NCBI GenBank assembly: GCA_944322615.1
Contig: CALUPH010000018.1
Location: 1 to 33,123, forward strand
From: Candidatus Gastranaerophilales bacterium
Lineage (GTDB): Bacteria > Cyanobacteriota > Vampirovibrionia > Gastranaerophilales > Gastranaerophilaceae
DNA length: 33,123 nucleotides
Direction of reading: 5' to 3'
Within the stretch, counting starts at the first letter, position 1. Every line of letters begins with the position of its first letter. A model generated the notes under the pieces. That model was given only the letters and a program-made list of their open reading frames with translations. It was not told where the DNA came from and did not search any database. The position numbers and the translations under genes were made by a program. Positions 1-7,328 of the stretch are shown piece after piece.

Positions 1-215
1 GCAAGAACTTCGAATTGAGTTCCTTTTGATGCAACTTTTGCAAGGGTATTTTTAGTTACCATGTAATCGCTGTTTTCTTTTTGAAGCGCGCGACGAAGTT
101 TTGTAATTTCTTCTACTGTTAAGCCTCTATATTCAGTAACTACAGCAACTTTAGCCTTTGCAAAATTTTCTTTCATTGCTTCAATTTTTTCTTGTTTGAA
201 GGCTTTTGTTGACAT
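1..215 (-). CDS. rplJ: Ribosomal protein L10, N-terminal part (runs off the left edge)
   Basis: Reading the minus strand from the ATG at 215 gives MSTKAFKQEKIEAMKENFAK, continuing into VAVVTEYRGLTVEEITKLRR, which is the standard start of bacterial L10, the base of the ribosomal stalk that carries L7/L12. About 71 codons are present and the frame is open to the window edge, so the gene is cut by the window, not broken. An AAGGAG Shine-Dalgarno lies 6-7 bases before the start. The gene sits behind an L10-type leader RNA and a terminator-like hairpin, so autogenous control by L10 or the L10-L12 complex is likely. rplL probably follows outside the window. Confidence 0.95.
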   Translation of the reverse strand, partial: MSTKAFKQEKIEAMKENFAKAKVAVVTEYRGLTVEEITKLRRALQKENSDYMVTKNTLAKVASKGTQFEVL

Positions 216-250
216 TTTTAGCTCCTTGTTAGTTTTGTATCGACCTATTT

Positions 251-286
251 CACCGTAAAACAAAAAATTTACGGTAAACCGTAAAT
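251..286 (-). terminator. Attenuator-like hairpin with alternative pairing upstream of rplJ
   Basis: On the minus strand ATTTACGG (286-279) pairs with CCGTAAAT (274-267) around a four-base loop, and the stem runs directly into TTTTTT, the form of an intrinsic terminator. A third arm, TTTTACGG (260-253), can pair with the same CCGTAAA(A) segment and so destroy the terminator stem. This lies between the L10 leader and the rplJ Shine-Dalgarno, as expected for termination control. Function is inferred from pairing only. Confidence 0.6.
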
Positions 287-345
287 CTATCAACAAATAA
301 TATAAAACCAATCCTTTAAAAATTGACTTATGAACTTTTTTGTTA

Positions 346-430
346 ATCCTCGGCTAGGTTTTTGTTTTAAGGATTTCTGTCTTAACAGAAACGGGTTGTT
401 TAAAGACCCTTCCCCTAGCTTTCTACGGTT
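346..430 (-). promoter_or_regulatory. Ribosomal protein L10 leader (autoregulatory RNA)
   Basis: On the minus strand the segment begins ACCGTAGAAAGCTAGG and ends CCTAGCCGAGG. CTAGG pairs with CCTAG, and the flanking ACCGTAGA and GCCGAGG match the conserved ends of the L10 leader found before rplJ in many bacteria. The interior contains a second hairpin (TTTCTGT/ACAGAAA, around 374-392). The known role of this family is binding of L10 or L10-L12 to repress rplJ-rplL. The assignment rests on recognising the conserved ends by eye. Confidence 0.8.
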
Positions 431-622
431 ATGAGAGTAGTTTATAAAAAACAAAGATTAAAAGCAAGTATAATTTACTCTTGAATTTAGAAATGTTAAT
501 TTTTGTAAACGCCCACAAGCTGTATATACTCTGTATTCACTTTATATTTTGTTTTGTAATGTCATTTTTAATAAAAAGAATGTTTTTATAAAATTATAAG
601 ATATAAATATGAGGAGATTTAT

Positions 623-1351
623 ATGAATTACACGATTGCAAGAGGTGATAATCTTTGGAATATTGCCAAAAACAATTATGACTGTAAGTCAAATGCAGAG
701 ATTATGCAGGTAATCAATGAAATTGCAAAAGAAAATGATATTAAAAATATAAATATGATAAATGAAGGTGCAGAGTTAAATCTTCCGGAGACTGAAAGGT
801 TTTTATTCCCGACCGTAGATGAAAATAAAACAAGGGTTGATGAATTTGATGATTGGACAAATGGTGAAGAGAATTATCAAGCAGTTATAGCTGGTGAAGA
901 AATTGAAGAGTTTCAAATGTTTGATTTAGATTTATCTACTTATTCAACCGATTTAAAGGAGTTTGCGCAAGAATATATAGATAAATATGATGAAGATGGT
1001 GATGGCTCTTGGAATATACAAGAATTTAAAAATATGGCTTCAGCAGGTGCTGGAATTGAAGAAGAATACAAAGATGAATATGAAACATTGTACAATCAAT
1101 TGTTTGAAGACTTAAATATTGATGAAAAAGCTGAGGCAATAAGTGCAGCTGAATTTGCATCATTCTTATATACTGCAGATGTTGATTGGGACAATTTTCA
1201 TGAAACAGGTGGTGATGTAGCTTCTTCTATTGATGGTAAACTTGATTATATGAATTATCAATCATTTTCTTCATTAGAACCTGGAACAGAACAATATGAT
1301 AATTTGCAATATCAGAAAAAAGCATTTTTTGATAATTTCTATGCCGCATAG
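623..1351 (+). CDS. LysM and EF-hand protein
   Basis: A 242-residue acidic protein. Residues 1-55 look like a LysM domain (YTIARGDNLWNIAKNNY, then ending INEGAELNLP), a module that binds peptidoglycan or other GlcNAc polymers. Residues 123-134 form a canonical EF-hand calcium loop (D123, D125, D127, G128, E134) followed by F135; two later stretches (about 165-178 and 200-214) look like degenerate EF-hands. There is no signal peptide: LysM starts at residue 2-3. The protein is therefore either cytoplasmic, exported by another route, or uses LysM differently. A GAGGAG Shine-Dalgarno supports the start. The gene stands alone and ends in a strong terminator. The exact role is unknown. Confidence 0.75.
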   Translation: MNYTIARGDNLWNIAKNNYDCKSNAEIMQVINEIAKENDIKNINMINEGAELNLPETERFLFPTVDENKTRVDEFDDWTNGEENYQAVIAGEEIEEFQMFDLDLSTYSTDLKEFAQEYIDKYDEDGDGSWNIQEFKNMASAGAGIEEEYKDEYETLYNQLFEDLNIDEKAEAISAAEFASFLYTADVDWDNFHETGGDVASSIDGKLDYMNYQSFSSLEPGTEQYDNLQYQKKAFFDNFYAA

Positions 1352-1368
1352 ATGTAAGTAAATATTTA

Positions 1369-1407
1369 AATAAATACGGGGTAGAAATAGTTTGCCTCGT
1401 ATTTATT
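1369..1407 (+). terminator. Long-stem terminator after the LysM/EF-hand gene
   Basis: AATAAATACGGGG (1369-1381) pairs with CCTCGTATTTATT (1395-1407) over 13 positions with one G-T wobble and a 13-base loop. The T-rich 3' arm takes the place of a separate T tract. It separates the upstream gene from the infC promoter. Confidence 0.65.
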
Positions 1408-1421
1408 ATGTGACATAATAT

Positions 1422-1450
1422 TTGCAAAGTAAAACCTTATCTGATAAAAT
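1422..1450 (+). promoter_or_regulatory. infC promoter
   Basis: TTGCAA (1422-1427), a 17-base spacer and TAAAAT (1445-1450) make a sigma-70-type promoter. The predicted start near 1457 gives a leader of only about 25 bases, so there is no room for a large L20-type leader before infC. Confidence 0.65.
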
Positions 1451-1481
1451 ATTTGCGTTAGTTAAATAGGAGGAACATACC

Positions 1482-1997
1482 ATTAGTAAAGATAATAACC
1501 AACCGCTATTAAATAGAAATATTAGAGCAAAAGAAGTAAGATTAATAGATGACGAAGGAAATAATCACGGAGTAGTAGCTACATCAAAAGCTCTTATGAT
1601 GGCAGAAGATAAGGGGTTGGATTTAATAGTAGTCTCTCCTAATCAGGAACCACCGGTAGCAAAAATTTTAGACTATGGAAAATATAAGTACGAAGTTGAA
1701 AAACGTGCCAAAGAATCTAAGAAAAAACAACATACTATTGATATTAAGGAAATCAAAGTAAGATATAAGATTGATGTCAATGATTATAATGTTAAGATAA
1801 ATAGTATAAAGAAGTTTATAGCCAAAGGAAATAAAGTTAAAATAGTTGTAATGCTTCGTGGTAGAGAAATGCAACATAACCATTTGGCATATGATTTGGC
1901 TAACAGGTTTCTTACTGATTTAGAAGGTGAAAAAATGACTGTAGAAAAGAAACCTTCAATGGATGGAAGAAACGTTGTTACAATATTAGCACCATAG
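1482..1997 (+). CDS. infC: Translation initiation factor IF-3, AUU start
   Basis: IF-3 (171 residues) binds the 30S subunit, prevents 50S joining and proofreads initiator tRNA and the start codon. The first in-frame ATG is at 1596, but that would delete the N-terminal domain. Extending in frame to the ATT at 1482 restores the expected IF-3 start (SKDNNQPLLNRNIRAKEVRL), 6 bases after a perfect AGGAGGAA Shine-Dalgarno (1468-1475). An AUU start is the known basis of IF-3 autoregulation, because IF-3 discriminates against initiation at this codon. The C-terminal domain (DIKEIKVRYKIDVNDYNVKI, GREMQH) is intact. A perfect terminator hairpin separates infC from rpmI. Confidence 0.95.
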   Translation: MSKDNNQPLLNRNIRAKEVRLIDDEGNNHGVVATSKALMMAEDKGLDLIVVSPNQEPPVAKILDYGKYKYEVEKRAKESKKKQHTIDIKEIKVRYKIDVNDYNVKINSIKKFIAKGNKVKIVVMLRGREMQHNHLAYDLANRFLTDLEGEKMTVEKKPSMDGRNVVTILAP

Positions 1998-2020
1998 TTT
2001 ATAACTTTTTATTAATATAC

Positions 2021-2048
2021 AAATACACGCTTATTGCGTGTATTTTTG
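2021..2048 (+). terminator. Terminator between infC and rpmI
   Basis: AAATACACGC (2021-2030) pairs perfectly with GCGTGTATTT (2036-2045) around TTATT and is followed by a T-rich stretch. It either ends infC transcription or acts as an attenuator for rpmI-rplT. Confidence 0.8.
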
Positions 2049-2074
2049 TTTGTTTTACAATATAAATGTGATTC

Positions 2075-2101
2075 AAATTTGCGGAGGCATGTCGCAATTT
2101 T
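2075..2101 (+). promoter_or_regulatory. Hairpin in the rpmI-rplT leader
   Basis: AAATTTGCG (2075-2083) and CGCAATTTT (2093-2101) pair with one internal mismatch. The loop contains GGAGGCATG, a good Shine-Dalgarno followed by an ATG at 2089 with no long frame. The position, between the infC terminator and rpmI, is where L20-type translational control acts in some bacteria, but no L20 consensus could be confirmed by eye. Confidence 0.4.
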
Positions 2102-2140
2102 GGTCAAAAAAGTATAGTCAAGTAAAAAAAGGAGAAAACT

Positions 2141-2350
2141 ATGCCAAAGATGAAAACACACCGTAGTGGCGCAAAAAGGTACAAAGTTACTGCCAGCGGT
2201 AAAATTTTAAGAAGAAAAGCCGGTAAAGGGCATTTATTGCAACACAAAAGTGCTTCAAGAAAGAGAAAACTTTCTTCTATGATAGAAGTTTCTGCTACAC
2301 ATAAGAAACTTGTATTAAAAGAACTTCCATATGCGAAGTGTTCAGGTTAA
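2141..2350 (+). CDS. rpmI: Ribosomal protein L35
   Basis: A 69-residue basic protein with the full L35 signature (PKMKTHRSGAKRYKVTASGK, then HLLQHKSASRKRKL), part of the large subunit. Length is normal (about 65). An AAAGGAG Shine-Dalgarno supports the ATG. rplT follows after 29 bases and shares its transcript. Confidence 0.97.
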   Translation: MPKMKTHRSGAKRYKVTASGKILRRKAGKGHLLQHKSASRKRKLSSMIEVSATHKKLVLKELPYAKCSG

Positions 2351-2379
2351 GAAATTTAAAGAAGAAAGGAAATTGAAAA

Positions 2380-2730
2380 ATGAGAGTTAAACGTGGTAAT
2401 GTCTTAAGAAAAAGACATAAGAAAATATTAAAATTAGCAAAAGGCTTTAAAGGTGCAAGAAGCAGAATATTCAAGGTTGCTAATACTGCTGTAATGAAAA
2501 AATTGAAATATCAATACAGAGACAGACGTAATCTAAAGAGAAATATGCGTCGTTTATGGATTGTTAGAATCAATGCAGCTGTTAGACAACATGGTTTAAG
2601 TTATTCTAAATTTATGAATGCACTTAAGAAATCAGAAGTTGCTATAAACAGAAAAATGCTTGCTGATTTAGCCGTAAATGAGCCAGATGCGTTTTCTATT
2701 ATTGTAGAAACTGCAAAATCTGCAAAATAG
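2380..2730 (+). CDS. rplT: Ribosomal protein L20
   Basis: A 116-residue basic protein with L20 motifs ([59 protein letters not shown]). L20 binds 23S rRNA early in assembly and in several lineages represses its own operon. The order infC-rpmI-rplT is conserved, but here infC is separated by a terminator. A clear terminator follows. Confidence 0.97.
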   Translation: MRVKRGNVLRKRHKKILKLAKGFKGARSRIFKVANTAVMKKLKYQYRDRRNLKRNMRRLWIVRINAAVRQHGLSYSKFMNALKKSEVAINRKMLADLAVNEPDAFSIIVETAKSAK

Positions 2731-2760
2731 TAATTAAAATTTTTATGTTACTAATTCTTG

Positions 2761-2788
2761 AGAGTCCTATAAAAAGGACTCTTTTTTT
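2761..2788 (+). terminator. rpmI-rplT terminator
   Basis: AGAGTCCT (2761-2768) pairs perfectly with AGGACTCT (2775-2782) and runs into seven T, a textbook intrinsic terminator. Confidence 0.93.
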
Positions 2789-2829
2789 AAATATTAAAGA
2801 ATATTAATATATATAAAGTATATACGTTA

Positions 2830-2941
2830 TATATAAAATAAAAAGGGAATAATAGTAATATAGTCAATTTTCTTTATTACTTATTTTCCTTCACTCCTTT
2901 TCTCCATAACAAGACTGTGGTCGCGATGCGACCTTTTTTTT
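2830..2941 (+). ncRNA. Candidate small RNA 1 (pyrimidine-rich, with terminator)
   Basis: No open frame is present. A stretch at about 2867-2908 is rich in C and T and carries ACTCC and TTCTCC, complementary to Shine-Dalgarno sequences. It is followed by a hairpin, GGTCGC (2919-2924) with GCGACC (2928-2933), and eight T: an intrinsic terminator with no gene in front of it. rplT already ends in its own terminator, so a separate short transcript is likely. The start is a guess; an AT-rich segment at 2801-2840 may hold the promoter. The layout resembles the region at 18141-18275. Confidence 0.4.
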
Positions 2942-2948
2942 ATTTTTT

Positions 2949-3045
2949 GCGTAGGGTGGAGAGAGGCGGAGCCGAGCGAACCCGAAGAAGCGGCAGACTG
3001 ACCGAGCGGGAAAACGAAAGTTTTCGAAGCGAGGATACAAGGTCT
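2949..3045 (+). repeat. GC-rich, T-poor intergenic island
   Basis: About 95 bases stand out from the AT-rich surroundings: G, C and A dominate and T is almost absent on the plus strand until GTTTTC. Internal words recur (GCCGAGCGA, ACCGAGCGG, TCGAAGCGA), and GAAAAC-GAAA-GTTTTC forms a hairpin with a GAAA tetraloop near 3012-3028. No start codon or Shine-Dalgarno was found. It could be a dispersed extragenic repeat or part of a structured RNA. No second copy was noticed in this window. Confidence 0.45.
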
Positions 3046-3138
3046 GTATTTAGTTGTGTGACGAAATGTTAAAAATTTAAGTAAAAAGGCAATATTTTTT
3101 TTTTTTTATTTTTATATATAATACAAGGAGAAAATAAT

Positions 3139-3525
3139 ATGTCTGTTCAAAATGTTGATTCTAACAAAAGTTGTGTAAAACCAATGGTTGTCGGAGCAAG
3201 TGCCGGTACGGCTTTAGGTGTATTGAAGACAAGGTTTGATCAAAAGGGTGCAAAAGTACTTCTTAATAGGCTTAATTTTGATTCATTTGATAGTGTTTTA
3301 AAACATATTAAAGATGAAAATAAGGGTAATATTGGGTTACTTAATTCCAAGTTTGAGACATTTTATACGCTTACTAAGGACAAGTTGAAAAAAATTGCAG
3401 ATAAAGCTTTCAAGACAACAGGTAAAACATATACTAAGAATGCTTTAATTGGTGCGGGTATTGGTGTTGCTCTAAGTGCACTATTTGGACTTTCTAAATT
3501 AAATAAAAAGGAAGAAAAAGAATAG
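3139..3525 (+). CDS. Small glycine-rich membrane protein, unknown function
   Basis: A 128-residue protein that I do not recognise. It has two hydrophobic glycine/alanine-rich segments, PMVVGASAGTALGVL (about 15-29) and ALIGAGIGVALSALFGL (about 102-118), flanking a basic, amphipathic middle, and a charged C terminus (KLNKKEEKE). Two membrane passes or a hairpin insertion are plausible. No signal peptidase site is seen. AAGGAG precedes the ATG. The small protein at 28859-29254 has the same general plan but no clear sequence identity. Confidence 0.7.
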   Translation: MSVQNVDSNKSCVKPMVVGASAGTALGVLKTRFDQKGAKVLLNRLNFDSFDSVLKHIKDENKGNIGLLNSKFETFYTLTKDKLKKIADKAFKTTGKTYTKNALIGAGIGVALSALFGLSKLNKKEEKE

Positions 3526-3556
3526 AGTATCATCAATAATCGAATAATAAATAAAA

Positions 3557-3628
3557 CGGCGGTAACGGGATTTGAACCCGTGTCAATAGAATGAGAATCT
3601 ACTATCCTGACCCCTAGACGATACCGCT
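3557..3628 (-). tRNA. tRNA-Glu (anticodon CTC)
   Basis: The minus strand folds as a tRNA: acceptor arm AGCGGTA with TACCGCC, D arm beginning GTCTAGGGGTCAGGAT (as in tRNA-Glu), anticodon stem GTAGA/TCTAT with loop TTCTCAT (anticodon CTC, reading GAG), and T arm ACGGG-TTCAAAT-CCCGT. Discriminator base G. CCA is not encoded (TTTT follows), so the 3' end must be added enzymatically. The first acceptor pair appears to be an A-C mismatch. Confidence 0.93.
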
Positions 3629-3790
3629 ATAGATTAGATTTTTAAAAAATACAATTTAATACAAAATAATTTTACATTAAAAATATACAAGAGACATATT
3701 TTCTTAATTAAATTTAGATTAAAAATTTATATTTCTTGTATTTTTTCTTTTTTCGTTGTGTTTGTCGTGAATGGCTGTTTTATGTTTTGT

Positions 3791-3819
3791 TTTAATAAAA
3801 TCAAAAATGGGAATATAAT
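3791..3819 (+). promoter_or_regulatory. Possible promoter of the secreted-protein gene
   Basis: A perfect TATAAT lies at 3814-3819, with a weak TTTAAT at 3791-3796, 17 bases upstream. The predicted start near 3826 leaves a leader of about 30 bases. The rest of the 3629-3856 spacer is AT-rich with nothing else recognised. Confidence 0.45.
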
Positions 3820-3856
3820 CTAAATATTATTAAAAGAATGTAAACGGGAATAATTT

Positions 3857-5128
3857 ATGAATTATGAGCATAAATATGATAAGAAAAGTTTGTGTAGAGT
3901 TTTTTTTAAACGAAATCTGCGAGTTATTTTCTTTGTACTATTAATTATTTTTTCTATTGAAATTAATACATATGCGAATGAGGAAATAGATTATAGTTCT
4001 AATGACTACATTAATTGTAATTCTAAAAATCAAGCAACTGAAAGTGTTTGTAAAATATTTTCCTTACGAGAATTTGACGAAGATAAATTATCAGGTGAAC
4101 TTTCAATGAAGATAGATGTTGTCTTGCCGCTAAATATGCAAGAATATTTATTGATTGGTGGTTGGAAACATTCTGATGTAAGTGATGGAGACAGAAAAGG
4201 TTCTTTAATAGGTCAAATAAAAAATATATATAAAATAAACATACAAACAAGAGAAATAGAACAAATATGTAAAACAAATGGAAAAAGGTATATAAACGCA
4301 GAATTAATAGATGATGATAGAATTCTGTTAGTTGGGTTTGAAAGTATTGAAATTTTAAATTTAAGAAATAAATCTATTGAACAAATTTTTCTAAAAGATG
4401 GTAATCATTCATCATTACATTATTCAGGATTTGATTATTCATATTTATTAAACTCGGAACGATTGTTATATTCAAAAAATGCAGGAAGAAAAATATATAT
4501 TTATGATTTGATAAACAAAAAGCTAATAGTAGATAATAGTTTTCCTGAAAAACATAAATATTTATTTGGAGATAAATTATTATTAAACCAAGATACAATA
4601 CTTTTTTATAATGGTGTAGACTTGGAACAATCCCATAATCCAATTGATAAAAATTATGTCTATAAAATTAAGAACAATAAATTTAAAGAAGATTTTAAAA
4701 TTGGTCATATTCAACATATTGCAAAAATATCAGATGAGAAATATTTAATAATAAGAAGTGAAAAAATAGGTAAAAAAATAATTGATGATAGAAGGTTTTA
4801 TGAGTACAAATATGGCAATGCAGTAATATATAATTCTGCGAAGAAAAAAATAGAAAAAGAACTAATAATTCCTTTTAAGGTGTTTCAATCTAATTCACTG
4901 GTACCTATGTTTAATTCTATAAAAATCAAGAATAATATACTGATATTTGAGGATTACAACGGTCTACGATATATATACAACATAGAAAAAGAATGTTTTG
5001 AAAATATAGACAAGAATTTTGAGTTTAATAATGAAATTATTCAAAAAACTATAAAAATAAATGAAAATCAGATTTTAATTCTTACGGACAAAAGTATGTA
5101 TATTTATACTTATGAAAAAATTGAATAG
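3857..5128 (+). CDS. Secreted or membrane-anchored protein, possibly beta-propeller
   Basis: A 423-residue protein not assigned to a family. Residues 20-40 form a basic-then-hydrophobic export signal (KRNLRVIFFVLLIIFS) ending TYA before NEE, a plausible signal peptidase I site after A40. The rest is made of short beta-rich units with recurring patterns such as YIYDLINKK, YKINIQTREIEQI and YIYNIEKECFENI, in which a hydrophobic YxI/Y strand precedes charged turns. This looks like a WD/Kelch-type propeller, but blades were not proven. A weak AACGGGAA ribosome site precedes the ATG. It stands alone between tRNA-Glu and a bidirectional terminator. Confidence 0.7.
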   Translation: MNYEHKYDKKSLCRVFFKRNLRVIFFVLLIIFSIEINTYANEEIDYSSNDYINCNSKNQATESVCKIFSLREFDEDKLSGELSMKIDVVLPLNMQEYLLIGGWKHSDVSDGDRKGSLIGQIKNIYKINIQTREIEQICKTNGKRYINAELIDDDRILLVGFESIEILNLRNKSIEQIFLKDGNHSSLHYSGFDYSYLLNSERLLYSKNAGRKIYIYDLINKKLIVDNSFPEKHKYLFGDKLLLNQDTILFYNGVDLEQSHNPIDKNYVYKIKNNKFKEDFKIGHIQHIAKISDEKYLIIRSEKIGKKIIDDRRFYEYKYGNAVIYNSAKKKIEKELIIPFKVFQSNSLVPMFNSIKIKNNILIFEDYNGLRYIYNIEKECFENIDKNFEFNNEIIQKTIKINENQILILTDKSMYIYTYEKIE

Positions 5129-5180
5129 AATTAAAGCGTATTTTTGTACAAAATAGAAGTTTAATAAGCGGAATAATAAA

Positions 5181-5213
5181 AGAGAATCTTTTTGAAGATT
5201 CTCTTGTTTAAAT
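5181..5213. terminator. Bidirectional terminator
   Basis: AGAGAATCTT (5181-5190) pairs perfectly with AAGATTCTCT (5195-5204). T-rich sequence follows on the plus strand and A-rich sequence precedes it, so it can end both the upstream plus-strand gene and the minus-strand gene ending at 5222. Confidence 0.88.
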
Positions 5214-5221
5214 TTTTTATT

Positions 5222-5491
5222 TTATACTTTCATATTAAAAGTAGACTTGGGTTGTCCTTCTCTCATAACTTGTCCTAATGCGTATATTTGAGCTTGACAG
5301 TTTCTGATTTCTTTTGCCACTTGACCTGAGAAAACTTTATCATTTTCCTCAAAATATTCAACAAGCGGATTTACTGTGATATTTTCAACTTCTTGTTTTG
5401 CAACTTTTTGTACTTCCTCAATGGTTTTCTTTGGAAGTGTTATATTTAATCCGAATGGATTTCTTTTTAATATGCTATTTTGATTTTCCAT
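5222..5491 (-). CDS. Small hypothetical protein
   Basis: An 89-residue protein without recognised domain. It begins MENQNSILKRNPFGLNITLP, then has a charged helical segment (KKTIEEVQKVAKQEVENI) and a second helix around EIRNCQAQIYALGQVMREG. No membrane segment or signal peptide. A GGGGAAA ribosome site lies 10 bases before the ATG, and a terminator follows directly, so it is probably a real single gene. Confidence 0.6.
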   Translation of the reverse strand: MENQNSILKRNPFGLNITLPKKTIEEVQKVAKQEVENITVNPLVEYFEENDKVFSGQVAKEIRNCQAQIYALGQVMREGQPKSTFNMKV

Positions 5492-5705
5492 TGCTTTTAT
5501 TTCCCCTTATACATTAATATTTCGGAAAATATTTATTAAACTTTAATGTTTATATTATTTTTGTAAAGAAAAAATCTTATATTGTTACAAAGGAAATTTT
5601 CTTTTGTTAAAATTATTGACGGCAAAAATTATGTAAAAATTTATGTTACAAATAGCAAAAAAAATTATGGTCATATATTAAAACCTTGGAAAAGACAAGA
5701 AAAGC

Positions 5706-7328
5706 ATGATAGACAGAATAAATACACAAGTTAAAATATCAAAACAAGCCGAACAAAATAATAGAAATACAGCATTTAAAGGTGCAGGAACAGCTGTTCT
5801 TACAGGATTAAGAGGATTAAATAACAGTCCTGCAATTGGTGCTTGTGCTGTTGATTTATGCTCAATGGTAATACCAAGAACTGCAATTGAATTTAAGAAC
5901 AGAGGTCCTCAATCAGGAATAGAAGCAGCATTTAGAGAAGGTGCAAGTTGTTTCATTCATGCTTGTGTAGGTTTAATAGGTTTAGGTGCTGCTACACTTA
6001 TTTCCGGAAAATTTAACCAACAATATGGGGTAAAAGCACAAAATATATTTGCTAATGGTGATACTATCAACAATTTATCAAATATATGGAAAACTTCAGA
6101 AGGACAAAGACAGTTTTTTGACGGATTTCTCCAAAATATTAAGGGATTGAATGGTACAGAGTGGAAAAGTGTTTCCCAAGGTGCAAGAGATGATATTGTT
6201 AATGGCTTAGTTTCTTTAGCTGATAAGACAGAACAGATGGCTAAAGCCAGCGGAACAACCAAATTAACACTTGCAAAAGAAGTAAAAGATTTAAAAACTG
6301 TTATTTTGTCTAAAGTTACTAAAGATACAGGGGCACAGGCTTCTTTTAGGCTTAATGCCGGTGCAAAAGAAGTCTCTGCAAGCTTGGGTGATCTTGTTGA
6401 TAATGCAGTAGTTCTTTCTAATTCATTTAAAGATAAAACAAAAGAAAAATTACCCGAATTTATAAAGACTTTAAAATCTAATAAAGTGGCATCAACACTT
6501 CTAGGAATGGGAATTTGCGCAGCTTTATGTATTTCCGTTCAACCGTTAAATAGATATTTAACTAAAAAAAGAACAGGTCAAGACGGTTTTGTTGGTGTTG
6601 ATAATAAAGAAGGCGATAAATCAAAAGGATTTAAAATCGCAAAAACAATAGCAGGGGTTGGTTTCCCTATGTATGCAATGAAAACAATAGGCAAACCTGC
6701 TGATTTAGTTTCTAATATACAATTTAACAGTAAGATTCCTACAATTAATCAGTTTAAATTTTTATACGGATTAACAATCGGTTCAAGATTCTTAGCTGCA
6801 AGAGACAGTAATGAACTTAGAGAAGGAATAATAAAAGATACTCTTGGATTTACTAATTGGTTAATTCTTGGAGGTATGGTTTCTAAGTTAACAGCCAGAG
6901 CTTTAGGCGGAAAAGAATTAATTAATAACCCTGTTGCTCAGGATGGAGCAAAAAAAGGTTTAAAGTATGGATTTAAATGGTTGACTAAAGCGTCTGTTAA
7001 ATCTTTTGATGAAGTATTATTGCCAAATGCGAAAGAAATTACAAAAAATGGCAAAATGCTTAAGTTCTCTGAATTGTTCAAAAAAGCAGACAGTGCAACA
7101 AAGGCTAAAGTACTTAAAGTTGCAGGTTCTCAAATTGCGGGTTATTTATATTCAGGACTTGTTTTAGGTGTTGGAATTGCTAAACTTAATATTTTTATTA
7201 CAAGGCAAATTCAAGCAAGAAAAAAAGCAAGTATGAACATGAATAATAAAGTTAACCCTAAATATGATATGAACTATCTGTCAAAAATGCCGGGCGAATT
7301 GAGCAGTGTATTCAAAGATTTTAATTAA
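5706..7328 (+). CDS. Large multi-pass membrane protein, unknown function
   Basis: A 540-residue basic protein. After a polar N terminus containing NTAFKGAG (about 21-28), hydrophobic glycine/alanine-rich segments occur at about 36-55, 81-101, 262-280, 312-330, 378-396 and 478-498. The long hydrophilic part (about 105-255) is rich in Lys and Ser/Thr and probably helical. No catalytic motif or transporter signature was recognised. The start at 5706 lacks a strong ribosome site (GGAAAAGACAAG only). A TTGACG at 5616-5621 could be a -35 element. cca follows 17 bases after the stop and appears to have its own promoter. Probably a lineage-specific family. Confidence 0.65.
   Translation: MIDRINTQVKISKQAEQNNRNTAFKGAGTAVLTGLRGLNNSPAIGACAVDLCSMVIPRTAIEFKNRGPQSGIEAAFREGASCFIHACVGLIGLGAATLISGKFNQQYGVKAQNIFANGDTINNLSNIWKTSEGQRQFFDGFLQNIKGLNGTEWKSVSQGARDDIVNGLVSLADKTEQMAKASGTTKLTLAKEVKDLKTVILSKVTKDTGAQASFRLNAGAKEVSASLGDLVDNAVVLSNSFKDKTKEKLPEFIKTLKSNKVASTLLGMGICAALCISVQPLNRYLTKKRTGQDGFVGVDNKEGDKSKGFKIAKTIAGVGFPMYAMKTIGKPADLVSNIQFNSKIPTINQFKFLYGLTIGSRFLAARDSNELREGIIKDTLGFTNWLILGGMVSKLTARALGGKELINNPVAQDGAKKGLKYGFKWLTKASVKSFDEVLLPNAKEITKNGKMLKFSELFKKADSATKAKVLKVAGSQIAGYLYSGLVLGVGIAKLNIFITRQIQARKKASMNMNNKVNPKYDMNYLSKMPGELSSVFKDFN

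Noticed and set aside
1408-1481. L20 leader before infC
   Set aside because: The predicted transcript start near 1457 leaves too short a leader.
3095-3121. T13 tract before the small membrane-protein gene as a phase-variable promoter
   Set aside because: TATAAT at 3116-3121 would start transcription inside the Shine-Dalgarno of this gene, so the promoter reading is doubtful; homopolymers are also common in AT-rich DNA.
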